Source of the DNA: Verrucomicrobiia bacterium
GTDB taxonomy: Bacteria; Verrucomicrobiota; Verrucomicrobiae; Limisphaerales; UBA11358
Direction: 5' to 3'
Length of the DNA stretch: 5,826 bases
Assembly: GCA_030042375.1 (NCBI GenBank)
Contig: JASHZU010000495.1
Span: forward strand, 1-5,826
In this document: positions 1 through 5,071 of the stretch, one piece after another
Layout: the number at the start of each line of letters is the position of its first letter
Numbering within the stretch: position 1 is the stretch's first letter
Translations under genes and position numbers: made by a program
The notes under the pieces: model-generated
The model's input: the letters and a program-made list of their open reading frames with translations, nothing else
Databases searched by the model: none
Told to the model about the DNA's origin: nothing

Positions 1-50
1 CTCTGTTTTTTGTCAACCCGGGTGAAAAGAATTTTTGGCACAGTAAGAGT

Positions 51-81
51 AAAATAAAAAGGGCCGGCTTTGCACCGACCC
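51..81 (-). terminator. Rho-independent terminator at the end of the pilT-side minus-strand transcript
   Basis: Read on the minus strand, GGGTCGG (81-75) pairs with CCGGCCC (67-61) around a 7-nt loop, giving a 7-bp stem with one G-U wobble. The run TTTTTATTTT (60-51) follows at once. On the plus strand the wobble becomes a C-A mismatch and no T-tract follows, so the signal has a clear direction. It lies about 190 nt beyond the pilT stop, so it ends either a long pilT 3' untranslated region or a separate small RNA. Confidence 0.8.
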
Positions 82-272
82 ATGAACCAAACAACGTACT
101 GCCTCTGAAGAAAATTCTGGTTAATATACAGAAGGGATACTAACCACAAGCAGTGGACTTAAGCTACGTGACAATTGTAATAAACCGGCTGCAAACATGA
201 CGAGCCGGTAACAGGCGGGTGACAAGGCACAAAGACCGAAAAATTTTGTGAATTGTAGCCGTTCAATTCAAA
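82..272 (-). other. Structured non-coding region 3' of pilT (3' UTR or small RNA)
   Basis: No convincing protein gene is present, and the stretch is visibly richer in A/T than the flanking genes. As minus-strand RNA it holds two hairpins upstream of the terminator at 51-81. One is a perfect 7-bp stem, ACCGGCT/AGCCGGT (209-184), with a 12-nt loop. The other is a 10-bp stem (146-118) with one G-U pair and the pyrimidine-rich loop CCCTTCTGT. ACTGC/GCAGT (154-150 with 102-98) could close around the second. The G-U pairs become mismatches on the plus strand, favouring a minus-strand RNA. I do not recognise a known riboswitch or RNA family, and whether it is part of the pilT mRNA or an independent RNA cannot be decided from the sequence. 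Confidence 0.4.
184..209 (-). other. Perfect 7-bp hairpin downstream of pilT
   Basis: Minus-strand ACCGGCT and AGCCGGT are exact complements separated by 12 nt. TTTATTA follows, which is only a weak U-tract. This could be a leaky first terminator for pilT about 60 nt after its stop codon, with readthrough ending at the stronger terminator at 51-81. It could equally be a structural element of the RNA downstream. Confidence 0.4.
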
Positions 273-1565
273 TCACGCAGACACTTTCAAGCCCTCTACG
301 GGGACTGATGAAGTCATCGACGCTGGCATCGTCGGGGGCGTTGTTCCAGGCATCGTGGGAGTCGGCATGGAAGGGTCCGGCGTTGGTGGCATCGGCTTTG
401 GTTTGGGAATTTCCCGCTTAATTTTTTCCTCTTCCCTCATCTTTAATGAGGCAAACGCGGGGGTATCACTGTTCTTCTTGGCCGCATCAATGCGCTGTCT
501 CATTTGCGGCTTGTTGACGCAATACAACAAAGCCGCTTCTTCAGTAATCTGGTTCCGTTCAAACGCCTTAAGCAACGACTGTTCAAAGCTGTGCCAGCCT
601 GAAGTGCTTCCAGCCTCGATAATGTCCGAAAGCCGGCGCGTTTCATTTTCTCCCAGGAGGATGGCTTCCCTCGTCCGCAGGCTGCTGCCCATTAATTCCG
701 TGGCCAGGACCCGGCCGCCGCCCACTTTGGGGACCAGCCGCTGGCTCACAATATAACGCAGGCATCCGGCCAGGCGCTCGCGCACCTGCTGTTCTTCATC
801 CTTGGAGAAAATGCCCAGGATACGATTGATCGTCTGCCCCGCGCTAATCGTGTGCATGGTGCTGTAAACGACGTGGCCGGTTTCCCCGGCGGTCAGGGCG
901 ATTTCCATGGTTTCGCGATCGCGAATTTCGCCCACCATGATGACCTTGGGCGCCTGGCGCAATGCCGCGCGCATCCCATCCGGAAAAGTATAAAAGTCCC
1001 GCCCCAATTCCCGCTGGCTGAAGGTGACCTGGTTGTGTGGATGCAAAAATTCAATCGGGTCTTCCAGGGTCACGATATGCGCGGGCATCGTCTGGTTGAT
1101 TTCATTCAGCATGGCAGCCAGCGTCGTGGTCTTGCCGCTGCCGGTGCCGCCCGTCACAAAAACCAGGCCGTTCTTTTCTTTGATGATTTCCTTGAACACG
1201 GGCGCTAAATTCAATGACTCCATTGTGGGAATTTTTGAAGCCAGGCGCCGCAGCACCATGGCATGGTTCCCGTTCTGCCGGTAAATGTTCACCCGGAAAC
1301 GGTGCGAGTTTGAAAGGGCATAACTGCAATCGCACGAACCGCGCTTGGCCAGGTCCTCCAGGAGCTTGGAGTTATTATTGATAATCGCCCGGGCCAGCGC
1401 TTCCACTCGCTCGCTCGTGAGCAGCGTATCCCCAAACGCCTCCAGGTGGCCGTAGATCTCGATTTGGGGATGCCGCCCCGCCACAAACAATAAATCTGAA
1501 ATTCCTTCGGCGCTCTCAATCATTGTCCCGAGCACCCGATCCAATTCGTCCTTCAAGATTTCCAT
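273..1565 (-). CDS. pilT: PilT-family type IV pilus retraction ATPase, divergent, with Pro-rich C-terminal tail
   Basis: Probable cytoplasmic hexameric ATPase that powers pilus retraction (twitching motility) by depolymerising pilin at the inner-membrane base. The 430-residue protein has a PAS-like N-terminal domain (about 1-110) and a RecA-like domain. Visible motifs are Walker A GGTGSGKT (139-146), Asp box VTLEDPIEF (165-173), Walker B VIMVGEIRD (208-216, catalytic Glu213) and His box STMHT (235-239). The order and spacing fit PilT/PilU rather than the longer PilB/GspE, and no tetracysteine zinc motif is seen. Oddities: the SDLHL signature near the N-terminus reads SDLLF, the AIRNLIRE region is degenerate (about 297-306), and residues beyond about 365 form an extension rich in Lys/Glu, then Pro/Met/Thr. 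Typical PilT is about 345-370 aa. The start is supported by AAAGGG 3 nt upstream, though that spacing is short. It is divergent from rpmH. A PilU-like paralogue or a non-canonical role is possible. Confidence 0.9.
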   Translation of the reverse strand: MEILKDELDRVLGTMIESAEGISDLLFVAGRHPQIEIYGHLEAFGDTLLTSERVEALARAIINNNSKLLEDLAKRGSCDCSYALSNSHRFRVNIYRQNGNHAMVLRRLASKIPTMESLNLAPVFKEIIKEKNGLVFVTGGTGSGKTTTLAAMLNEINQTMPAHIVTLEDPIEFLHPHNQVTFSQRELGRDFYTFPDGMRAALRQAPKVIMVGEIRDRETMEIALTAGETGHVVYSTMHTISAGQTINRILGIFSKDEEQQVRERLAGCLRYIVSQRLVPKVGGGRVLATELMGSSLRTREAILLGENETRRLSDIIEAGSTSGWHSFEQSLLKAFERNQITEEAALLYCVNKPQMRQRIDAAKKNSDTPAFASLKMREEEKIKREIPKPKPMPPTPDPSMPTPTMPGTTPPTMPASMTSSVPVEGLKVSA

Positions 1566-1608
1566 AAACCCTTTCTTTATTTATTCAAAGTTCTCAACAA
1601 TTTGCGAC

Positions 1609-1640
1609 GCCTAAAGCTATGGCTATGCCATGTTTAGGGC
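1609..1640. repeat. Imperfect palindrome in the pilT leader
   Basis: GCCTAAA (1609-1615) pairs with TTTAGGGC (1633-1640) through 7 bp with one bulged G. Inside it, ATGGC/GCCAT (1619-1631) form a 5-bp stem with a 3-nt loop. The element lies 44-75 nt upstream of the pilT start and overlaps a -24/-12-like sequence. It could be a protein-binding operator, an mRNA leader hairpin, or a copy of a dispersed intergenic repeat. The sequence alone does not separate these. Confidence 0.45.
1615..1630 (-). promoter_or_regulatory. Possible sigma54-type (-24/-12) promoter for pilT
   Basis: On the minus strand TGGCATAGCCATAGCT fits the TGGCAY-N5-TTGCW consensus with the GG and GC dinucleotides at the proper spacing. 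The mismatches are A for T before the -12 GC and A for G at position 7. Transcription would start near 1604-1606, leaving a leader of about 40 nt. No better sigma70-type promoter was found upstream of pilT. The match lies in a palindrome, so it may be coincidental. Confidence 0.25.
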
Positions 1641-1796
1641 TACAGGAGCGCGGCGTGAAAATTCAAATTTCTTTAAAAACCCGACACTTCTTGCGCTACA
1701 GAGCTCGCCCGGAAACGCCCGCGGGAAGACGGAGCTTGTCTAAAATCGGGACGCAAATTGCCTAAAATCTGGAAGCAGCCGCCTCTGAAAGCCGCC
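1641..1796. other. Intergenic spacer between pilT and the rpmH promoter, no gene seen
   Basis: No reading frame here looks like a gene. A minus-strand open frame runs through it into rpmH, but its product is arginine-rich and unstructured and it is antisense to rpmH. The stretch has two copies of CTAAAATC (1740-1747 and 1762-1769), 22 bp apart and upstream of the rpmH promoter. It also has two GCTACAG-centred segments (about 1639-1648 and 1694-1703), each followed closely by AGC. No DnaA-box cluster was found. Confidence 0.4.
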
Positions 1797-1824
1797 TTGA
1801 CAGTGCGCCATTCGCTGATAGCAT
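1797..1824 (+). promoter_or_regulatory. Sigma70-type promoter for the rpmH-rnpA-yidD-yidC-jag operon
   Basis: A perfect -35 hexamer TTGACA (1797-1802) is followed after 16 nt by TAGCAT (1819-1824), which matches TATAAT at four of six positions. TG at 1816-1817 gives an extended -10 (TGaTAGCAT). The predicted start near 1831 leaves a leader of about 46 nt before rpmH. A strong promoter suits a ribosomal protein operon. Confidence 0.7.
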
Positions 1825-1850
1825 TTCCCGCTCGGTTAACCGATTTTTCA

Positions 1851-1863
1851 GCGCTTAAAGCGC
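1851..1863. repeat. Short inverted repeat in the rpmH leader
   Basis: GCGCTT and AAGCGC flank a single A, forming a 13-bp odd palindrome 13 nt upstream of the rpmH start, where a Shine-Dalgarno sequence would normally lie. With one central base it cannot form a hairpin without opening some pairs, so a DNA-level operator or a small leader stem are both possible. Confidence 0.3.
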
Positions 1864-1876
1864 CATCATTGAATTT

Positions 1877-2014
1877 ATGAAACGCCAGTATCAACCGTCG
1901 AAAATCCGGCGCAAACGCCAGCACGGATTTCTCAACCGCAATTCCAGCAAAAGTGGCCGCGCCATTTTGCGTAATCGCCGCCGCCAGGGCCGCAAACGCC
2001 TCACGCCTGTTTGA
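1877..2014 (+). CDS. rpmH: 50S ribosomal protein L34 (bL34)
   Basis: Encodes a 45-residue, very basic protein that starts [14 protein letters not shown] and continues with HGFL, the GRAIL-like segment [17 protein letters not shown] and the ending TPV. This is the full-length bL34 pattern (usually 44-47 aa), which binds 23S rRNA in the large subunit. It is the first gene after the promoter at 1797-1824 and is followed directly by rnpA, the standard rpmH-rnpA pairing. No Shine-Dalgarno sequence is visible before the ATG (the bases before it read ATTGAATTT). The start is fixed by the conserved MKR-(T/Q)-(F/Y)-QPS N-terminus. Confidence 0.97.
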   Translation: MKRQYQPSKIRRKRQHGFLNRNSSKSGRAILRNRRRQGRKRLTPV

Positions 2015-2025
2015 TTCGCGCGTCC

Positions 2026-2394
2026 ATGAGCGCCCAAACGCCGAAACCGTTGCGGTTCTCCCGCTCTTCGCGGGTCACGCAAAACCGGGACTTCGTGCGC
2101 ATTCGCCAGCAGGGCGAACGCCTCGCGCAGGGCTGCCTCGTCGCCAATTGGAACAAGCTGCCCGAGGGCGCCGCGCCTAAACTCGGCGTGGTTACCAGCC
2201 GTAAAATCGGCGGCGCTGTGCAACGCACCCGCGCCCGCCGCCTGCTCCGTGAAAGTTTCCGGCTGCACCAGCACGAATTTACCCAGCCCATCGAATTGAT
2301 TCTGGTCGCGCGCAATTCCATCGCCGGTAAAAAGTTTGCGGACGTGGAACGGGATTTTTTGACATCTTTGCGGCGCGCGGGACTTTTAAAATGA
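2026..2394 (+). CDS. rnpA: Ribonuclease P protein component
   Basis: Small basic protein (122 aa from this ATG; family usually 110-130) that binds the RNase P RNA and helps it cleave the 5' leader from pre-tRNA. Family features: an N-terminal [18 protein letters not shown] block (from residue 9), then G30-E-R, then the RNA-binding region [20 protein letters not shown] (60-79). The normally invariant RNR reads R67-T-R69, with the rest of the basic helix kept. The start is uncertain: TTG at 2011 overlaps the rpmH stop by 4 nt and would add five residues (MIRAS). The frame is open upstream only to 1975, so the long rpmH/rnpA overlap known in Thermus is not possible. No Shine-Dalgarno is seen. 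The stop overlaps the yidD start (ATGA, 2391-2394). Confidence 0.93.
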   Translation: MSAQTPKPLRFSRSSRVTQNRDFVRIRQQGERLAQGCLVANWNKLPEGAAPKLGVVTSRKIGGAVQRTRARRLLRESFRLHQHEFTQPIELILVARNSIAGKKFADVERDFLTSLRRAGLLK

Positions 2395-2708
2395 CTCTTA
2401 GCGAAACGACAGACGCGAATCGCACAGGGAACGGGACGCCCGCGCTCTTTTCATTGCGGGGGATTTTATGTTTTCTCATTCAGCTTTATCGCTGGACACT
2501 TTCCCCGGCGCAAACCTTTCTGTTTGGGGCGCAGACCGGTTGCCGGTTCACGCCCACCTGTTCGCAATACGCGCAGGACGCCATCTGGGAGCATGGCGCA
2601 ATGGCGGGCAGCGTTTTGGCCTTCAAACGAATTTGCCGCTGCCATCCTTTTCACGAAGGCGGGCACGACCCGGTGCCCTTGAAAATCGAAAGGACGCACA
2701 CCCGCTGA
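2391..2708 (+). CDS. yidD: Membrane protein insertion efficiency factor YidD
   Basis: Encodes a 105-residue protein of the YidD/DUF37 family, a peripheral inner-membrane protein that helps membrane-protein insertion with YidC. The family core is plain: amphipathic [14 protein letters not shown] (30-43), then [12 protein letters not shown] (50-61), HGA (68-70), [18 protein letters not shown] (79-96). The conserved cysteines are at 51, 57 and 83 (with another at 85). The first 20 or so residues are polar and not conserved in the family. They could be a genuine extension, or translation could start lower down, but ATG 2391 overlaps the rnpA stop by 4 nt, typical of translational coupling. A 6-nt gap separates it from yidC. 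Confidence 0.93.
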   Translation: MTLSETTDANRTGNGTPALFSLRGILCFLIQLYRWTLSPAQTFLFGAQTGCRFTPTCSQYAQDAIWEHGAMAGSVLAFKRICRCHPFHEGGHDPVPLKIERTHTR

Positions 2709-2714
2709 CCTCCC

Positions 2715-4502
2715 ATGGATAGAACCGGCATCATCGTCATCACCATTTGCGCCATCCTGCTGGGCGCCTGGCTCTATGAATCGCAGAAATACGCGGCCTA
2801 CCAGGCACACCAGCAGGCACTGCAAACTAATGCCGTGGTTTCCCAGCAATCGCCGGGAGCAGTTTCAACCGGGCCGGCCAATCCTTCCATCACCAGTTTG
2901 GCCATCTCTACCAACGTGCCGGAAAAGATCATCACGCTGACCAATGAGGTGGCGTGCTACACCTTCACCTCGCATGGCGGCGGGATACAATCCATTGCGC
3001 TCCGCGGCTATCCGGAAACGATTTCGCCCCGCTGGAAAAAGGGAGCCGATACCAATGCCCTGGCCACTCTTAACGCCGGCGCACCCGTCCCGATCATGGC
3101 CATCCTGGGCGATCCTGACCTCGTGGGCGACGGCGATTTCAGCCTGACGAAAACGGACCATGGCGTGGAAGCGGAAAAGCCGCTGCCTAACGGGCTGGTT
3201 CTCATCAAAGATTTTCATTTGGGTTCAAATTATCTCATCGATGTCACGGTGACTTTAAAGAATGAATCGGGCAAACCGATCGCACTCCCGGCCCAGCAAT
3301 GGGTTGTAGGCACGGCCACACCGATGGATGTCGATGACCTGAATTTTTTCACCTATAGCGGCGCGATGTGGTACGATGGCAAATCGTACCAGCTTTGCAC
3401 GGAATCCTACTTTTCAAAGAGCACTTCCTATCTCGGAATTATTCCGCGCACGCCCAAGACCGAGTATCTCGCGGGCGATGGCAACGTTTTTTGGGGCGCG
3501 GCCTACAACCAATACTTTGTAGTGCTGGCAATGCCCAAAGACAACCAGCCGGCGCAGGAAATTCTTGCCTTCCCGGTCGATCTGGCGGAAACGAATATTT
3601 CCAGCACTGTGCCCTGGACTGGTGTCCAGACGGCCCTGGTCTACCCGGCCGGAACCCTTGCCGCCAGCCAGTCGCTCCAGCGCGAAATCGTTCTCTACGC
3701 CGGGCCGAAGGAACTCCGGACGCTGGAAAAAATCGGCGATCAATTTCAAAATCATGCCGACCTGGTTTGGAATTTAGGGACGGGCTTCGCTACGTTCTGG
3801 GGGGTCGGTTCTTTCTTTGCGAAAGTCCTGCTCTGGATCATGAATGGCCTGCACGATTTGTTGCCCGGCATCAGCTATGGCTGGATTATCGTTTTATTAA
3901 CCCTGTTATTGCGCATCGTGTTCTGGCCTCTCCTGGCAGCCAGTATTCGTTCGGCCAAAAAAATGCAGGCGCTGGCCCCTGAACTCAAGGCGCTCAAAGA
4001 GAAATACAGCGACGACCCGCAAAAGTATACGCAAAAGCAAATGGAACTTTGGCGTAAAAATGGAGTCAATCCCATGAGCGGCTGTTTGCCGGCGCTCATC
4101 CAGATGCCCGTGTTCATCGGCTTTTTCACCATGATTCGCAGCGCCATTGAATTGCGCGGGGCGCATTTCCTTTGGATTCCCGATTTGAGCAAACCCGACA
4201 CGCTGTTTTTCATCCCAGGAATTAATTTTCCATTCAACTTGCTGCCCCTGCTGATGGTGGGGGTGATGGTGTGGCAGGCCCACTTGCAGCCGCCATCCCC
4301 GGGCATGGATCCGTCGCAGCAAAAATTGATGCGCTATATGCCGCTGATTTTTCTCGTCTTTCTGTACAACTATTCCGCAGGCATGGCGCTTTATATGACT
4401 ATCAGCACGCTGACGAGTGTTTTGCAGACGCGGATGATTAAAAACGTTGCCCCGACGCCTGCCGTTTCGCCATTGACGCCGCCGCAAAAAAAGAAAAAAT
4501 AG
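2715..4502 (+). CDS. yidC: Membrane protein insertase YidC (Gram-negative long type)
   Basis: Inserts and folds inner-membrane proteins, alone or with SecYEG. The 595-residue protein has an N-terminal membrane segment (about 5-21), a Gln/Ala/Ser-rich linker, then a large periplasmic beta-domain (about 65-340) beginning ITLTNEVACYTFTSHGG. The conserved insertase domain spans about 360-575. It holds the membrane-embedded Arg400 in LLLRIVFWPL (equivalent to the essential groove Arg of E. coli YidC), the charged cytoplasmic helical loop with MQALAPELKALKEKYSDD (417-434), and NPMSGCLPALIQMPVF (452-467). Further hydrophobic segments lie near 461-475, 503-520 and 541-573. The C-terminus is lysine-rich (KKKK), a feature linked to ribosome contact in the family. 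Length is slightly above E. coli YidC (548 aa). No Shine-Dalgarno lies at a usable distance: AAAGGA is more than 20 nt upstream, so coupling to yidD is likely. Confidence 0.97.
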   Translation: MDRTGIIVITICAILLGAWLYESQKYAAYQAHQQALQTNAVVSQQSPGAVSTGPANPSITSLAISTNVPEKIITLTNEVACYTFTSHGGGIQSIALRGYPETISPRWKKGADTNALATLNAGAPVPIMAILGDPDLVGDGDFSLTKTDHGVEAEKPLPNGLVLIKDFHLGSNYLIDVTVTLKNESGKPIALPAQQWVVGTATPMDVDDLNFFTYSGAMWYDGKSYQLCTESYFSKSTSYLGIIPRTPKTEYLAGDGNVFWGAAYNQYFVVLAMPKDNQPAQEILAFPVDLAETNISSTVPWTGVQTALVYPAGTLAASQSLQREIVLYAGPKELRTLEKIGDQFQNHADLVWNLGTGFATFWGVGSFFAKVLLWIMNGLHDLLPGISYGWIIVLLTLLLRIVFWPLLAASIRSAKKMQALAPELKALKEKYSDDPQKYTQKQMELWRKNGVNPMSGCLPALIQMPVFIGFFTMIRSAIELRGAHFLWIPDLSKPDTLFFIPGINFPFNLLPLLMVGVMVWQAHLQPPSPGMDPSQQKLMRYMPLIFLVFLYNYSAGMALYMTISTLTSVLQTRMIKNVAPTPAVSPLTPPQKKKK

Positions 4503-4538
4503 AGCGCTGTCCCTGATGGTTTTGACGATTTGAATTTT

Positions 4539-4988
4539 ATGCCCGCGCAACCGAAAGAGACCCTCGAAAAAATCCTGGCCCTGCTTGGCTTCCTGGCGAC
4601 TGTGGAAGAGCACAAAATGGATGACGGCATTTTGCTCGATGTGAAGACTGAAGACGCCGGGCGGCTCATTGGCCGCCAGGGCCAGACGCTGGCGGACCTG
4701 CAATACGTGACCAACCGCATGCTTTTCCAACAGGATCCCAACGCGCCTAAAGCCATGGTGGACGTGGGCGGCTACCGTGCCCAGGCCCGTGACGCCCTGG
4801 TCAAGCGCGCCCAGGACGCCGCCGAAAAGGTGCGGCGCTGGGGTGATGCAGTGGAGTTGGAGCCGATGAATGCCTTCGACCGGCGCGTTGTCCATCAGGC
4901 GTTAAAAGATGACCCTGACGTGGAAACGCACAGCGTGGAAGTGGAAGGCACAGACAAAAAAGCGATTTTACTTCGCCCGCGCCATTGA
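4539..4988 (+). CDS. jag: Jag/KhpB-type RNA-binding protein (KH + R3H domains, no Jag N-terminal domain)
   Basis: Probable cytoplasmic RNA-binding protein of 149 aa. Residues about 7-78 form a KH domain with the GxxG loop as GRLIGRQGQTL (41-51). Residues about 85-147 form an R3H domain with LEPMNAFDRRVVHQAL (107-122), where Arg115-x3-His119 is the defining motif, followed by V-x-T-HSVEVEG. Known Jag/KhpB proteins next to yidC often also carry an N-terminal Jag_N domain and linker, which is absent here, so this is the short form. TTG at 4530 would add three residues, but ATG 4539 is preferred; neither has a Shine-Dalgarno. It lies 36 nt after yidC and closes the operon. In other bacteria KhpB acts in small-RNA or cell-division control; the role here is inferred from family. 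Confidence 0.9.
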   Translation: MPAQPKETLEKILALLGFLATVEEHKMDDGILLDVKTEDAGRLIGRQGQTLADLQYVTNRMLFQQDPNAPKAMVDVGGYRAQARDALVKRAQDAAEKVRRWGDAVELEPMNAFDRRVVHQALKDDPDVETHSVEVEGTDKKAILLRPRH

Positions 4989-5046
4989 CGTTGGTTAGCC
5001 CTCTCCGCTTTCGACCTTTTATCCCCGTTCCAGCTGTTTGGGGCTC

Positions 5047-5071
5047 AAGGCCAGCGATTATTACTGGCCTT
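5047..5071. terminator. Hairpin between the convergent jag and lipoprotein genes (possible bidirectional terminator)
   Basis: AAGGCCAG (5047-5054) and CTGGCCTT (5064-5071) form a perfect 8-bp stem with a 9-nt loop. The stop codon of the minus-strand lipoprotein gene (5061-5063) lies in the loop and its last codons form one arm. No T-tract follows on either strand, so it is not a canonical intrinsic terminator. Its position at the meeting point of convergent genes suggests transcription blocking or mRNA 3'-end protection. Confidence 0.45.

Noticed and set aside
11..16. TTGACA on the minus strand at the left edge, a possible -35 box for a gene to the left
   Set aside because: The -10 region would lie outside the window, so it cannot be evaluated.
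35..50. TTGGCAC on the plus strand as a possible -24 element
   Set aside because: No GC (-12) element lies at the required spacing, and no plus-strand gene follows.
61..110. GCAAAGCC-like string on the minus strand as a hint of a GEMM c-di-GMP riboswitch
   Set aside because: The other conserved GEMM-I core segments and the two-stem architecture are missing. The string is explained by the terminator loop and stem, and it lies 3' of the gene.
121..198. 25-codon minus-strand open frame starting at the ATG near 198
   Set aside because: It has no ribosome binding site, its start lies in the loop of the 184-209 hairpin, and the sequence is better explained by RNA structure.
912..925. 14-bp perfect palindrome TTCGCGATCGCGAA in pilT, containing GCGATCGC
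   Set aside because: It encodes the conserved EIRDRE stretch at the Walker B region, so codon choice can explain it. GCGATCGC is the HIP1 octamer of cyanobacteria, but one copy is no evidence of that here.
1566..1876. Possible replication origin, because rpmH-rnpA-yidC clusters often lie near dnaA
   Set aside because: No TTATCCACA-like DnaA-box cluster and no AT-rich unwinding region were found in the spacer.
1673..1924. Minus-strand 83-codon open frame upstream of and overlapping rpmH
   Set aside because: It covers the rpmH promoter and start on the opposite strand. The product has no recognisable motif and no ribosome binding site was seen.
3906..4895. Long (329-codon) minus-strand open frame antisense to yidC and jag
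   Set aside because: It lies wholly opposite strongly conserved genes. The translation is rich in His, Arg and Gln with no domain pattern, as expected for a GC-biased antisense shadow.
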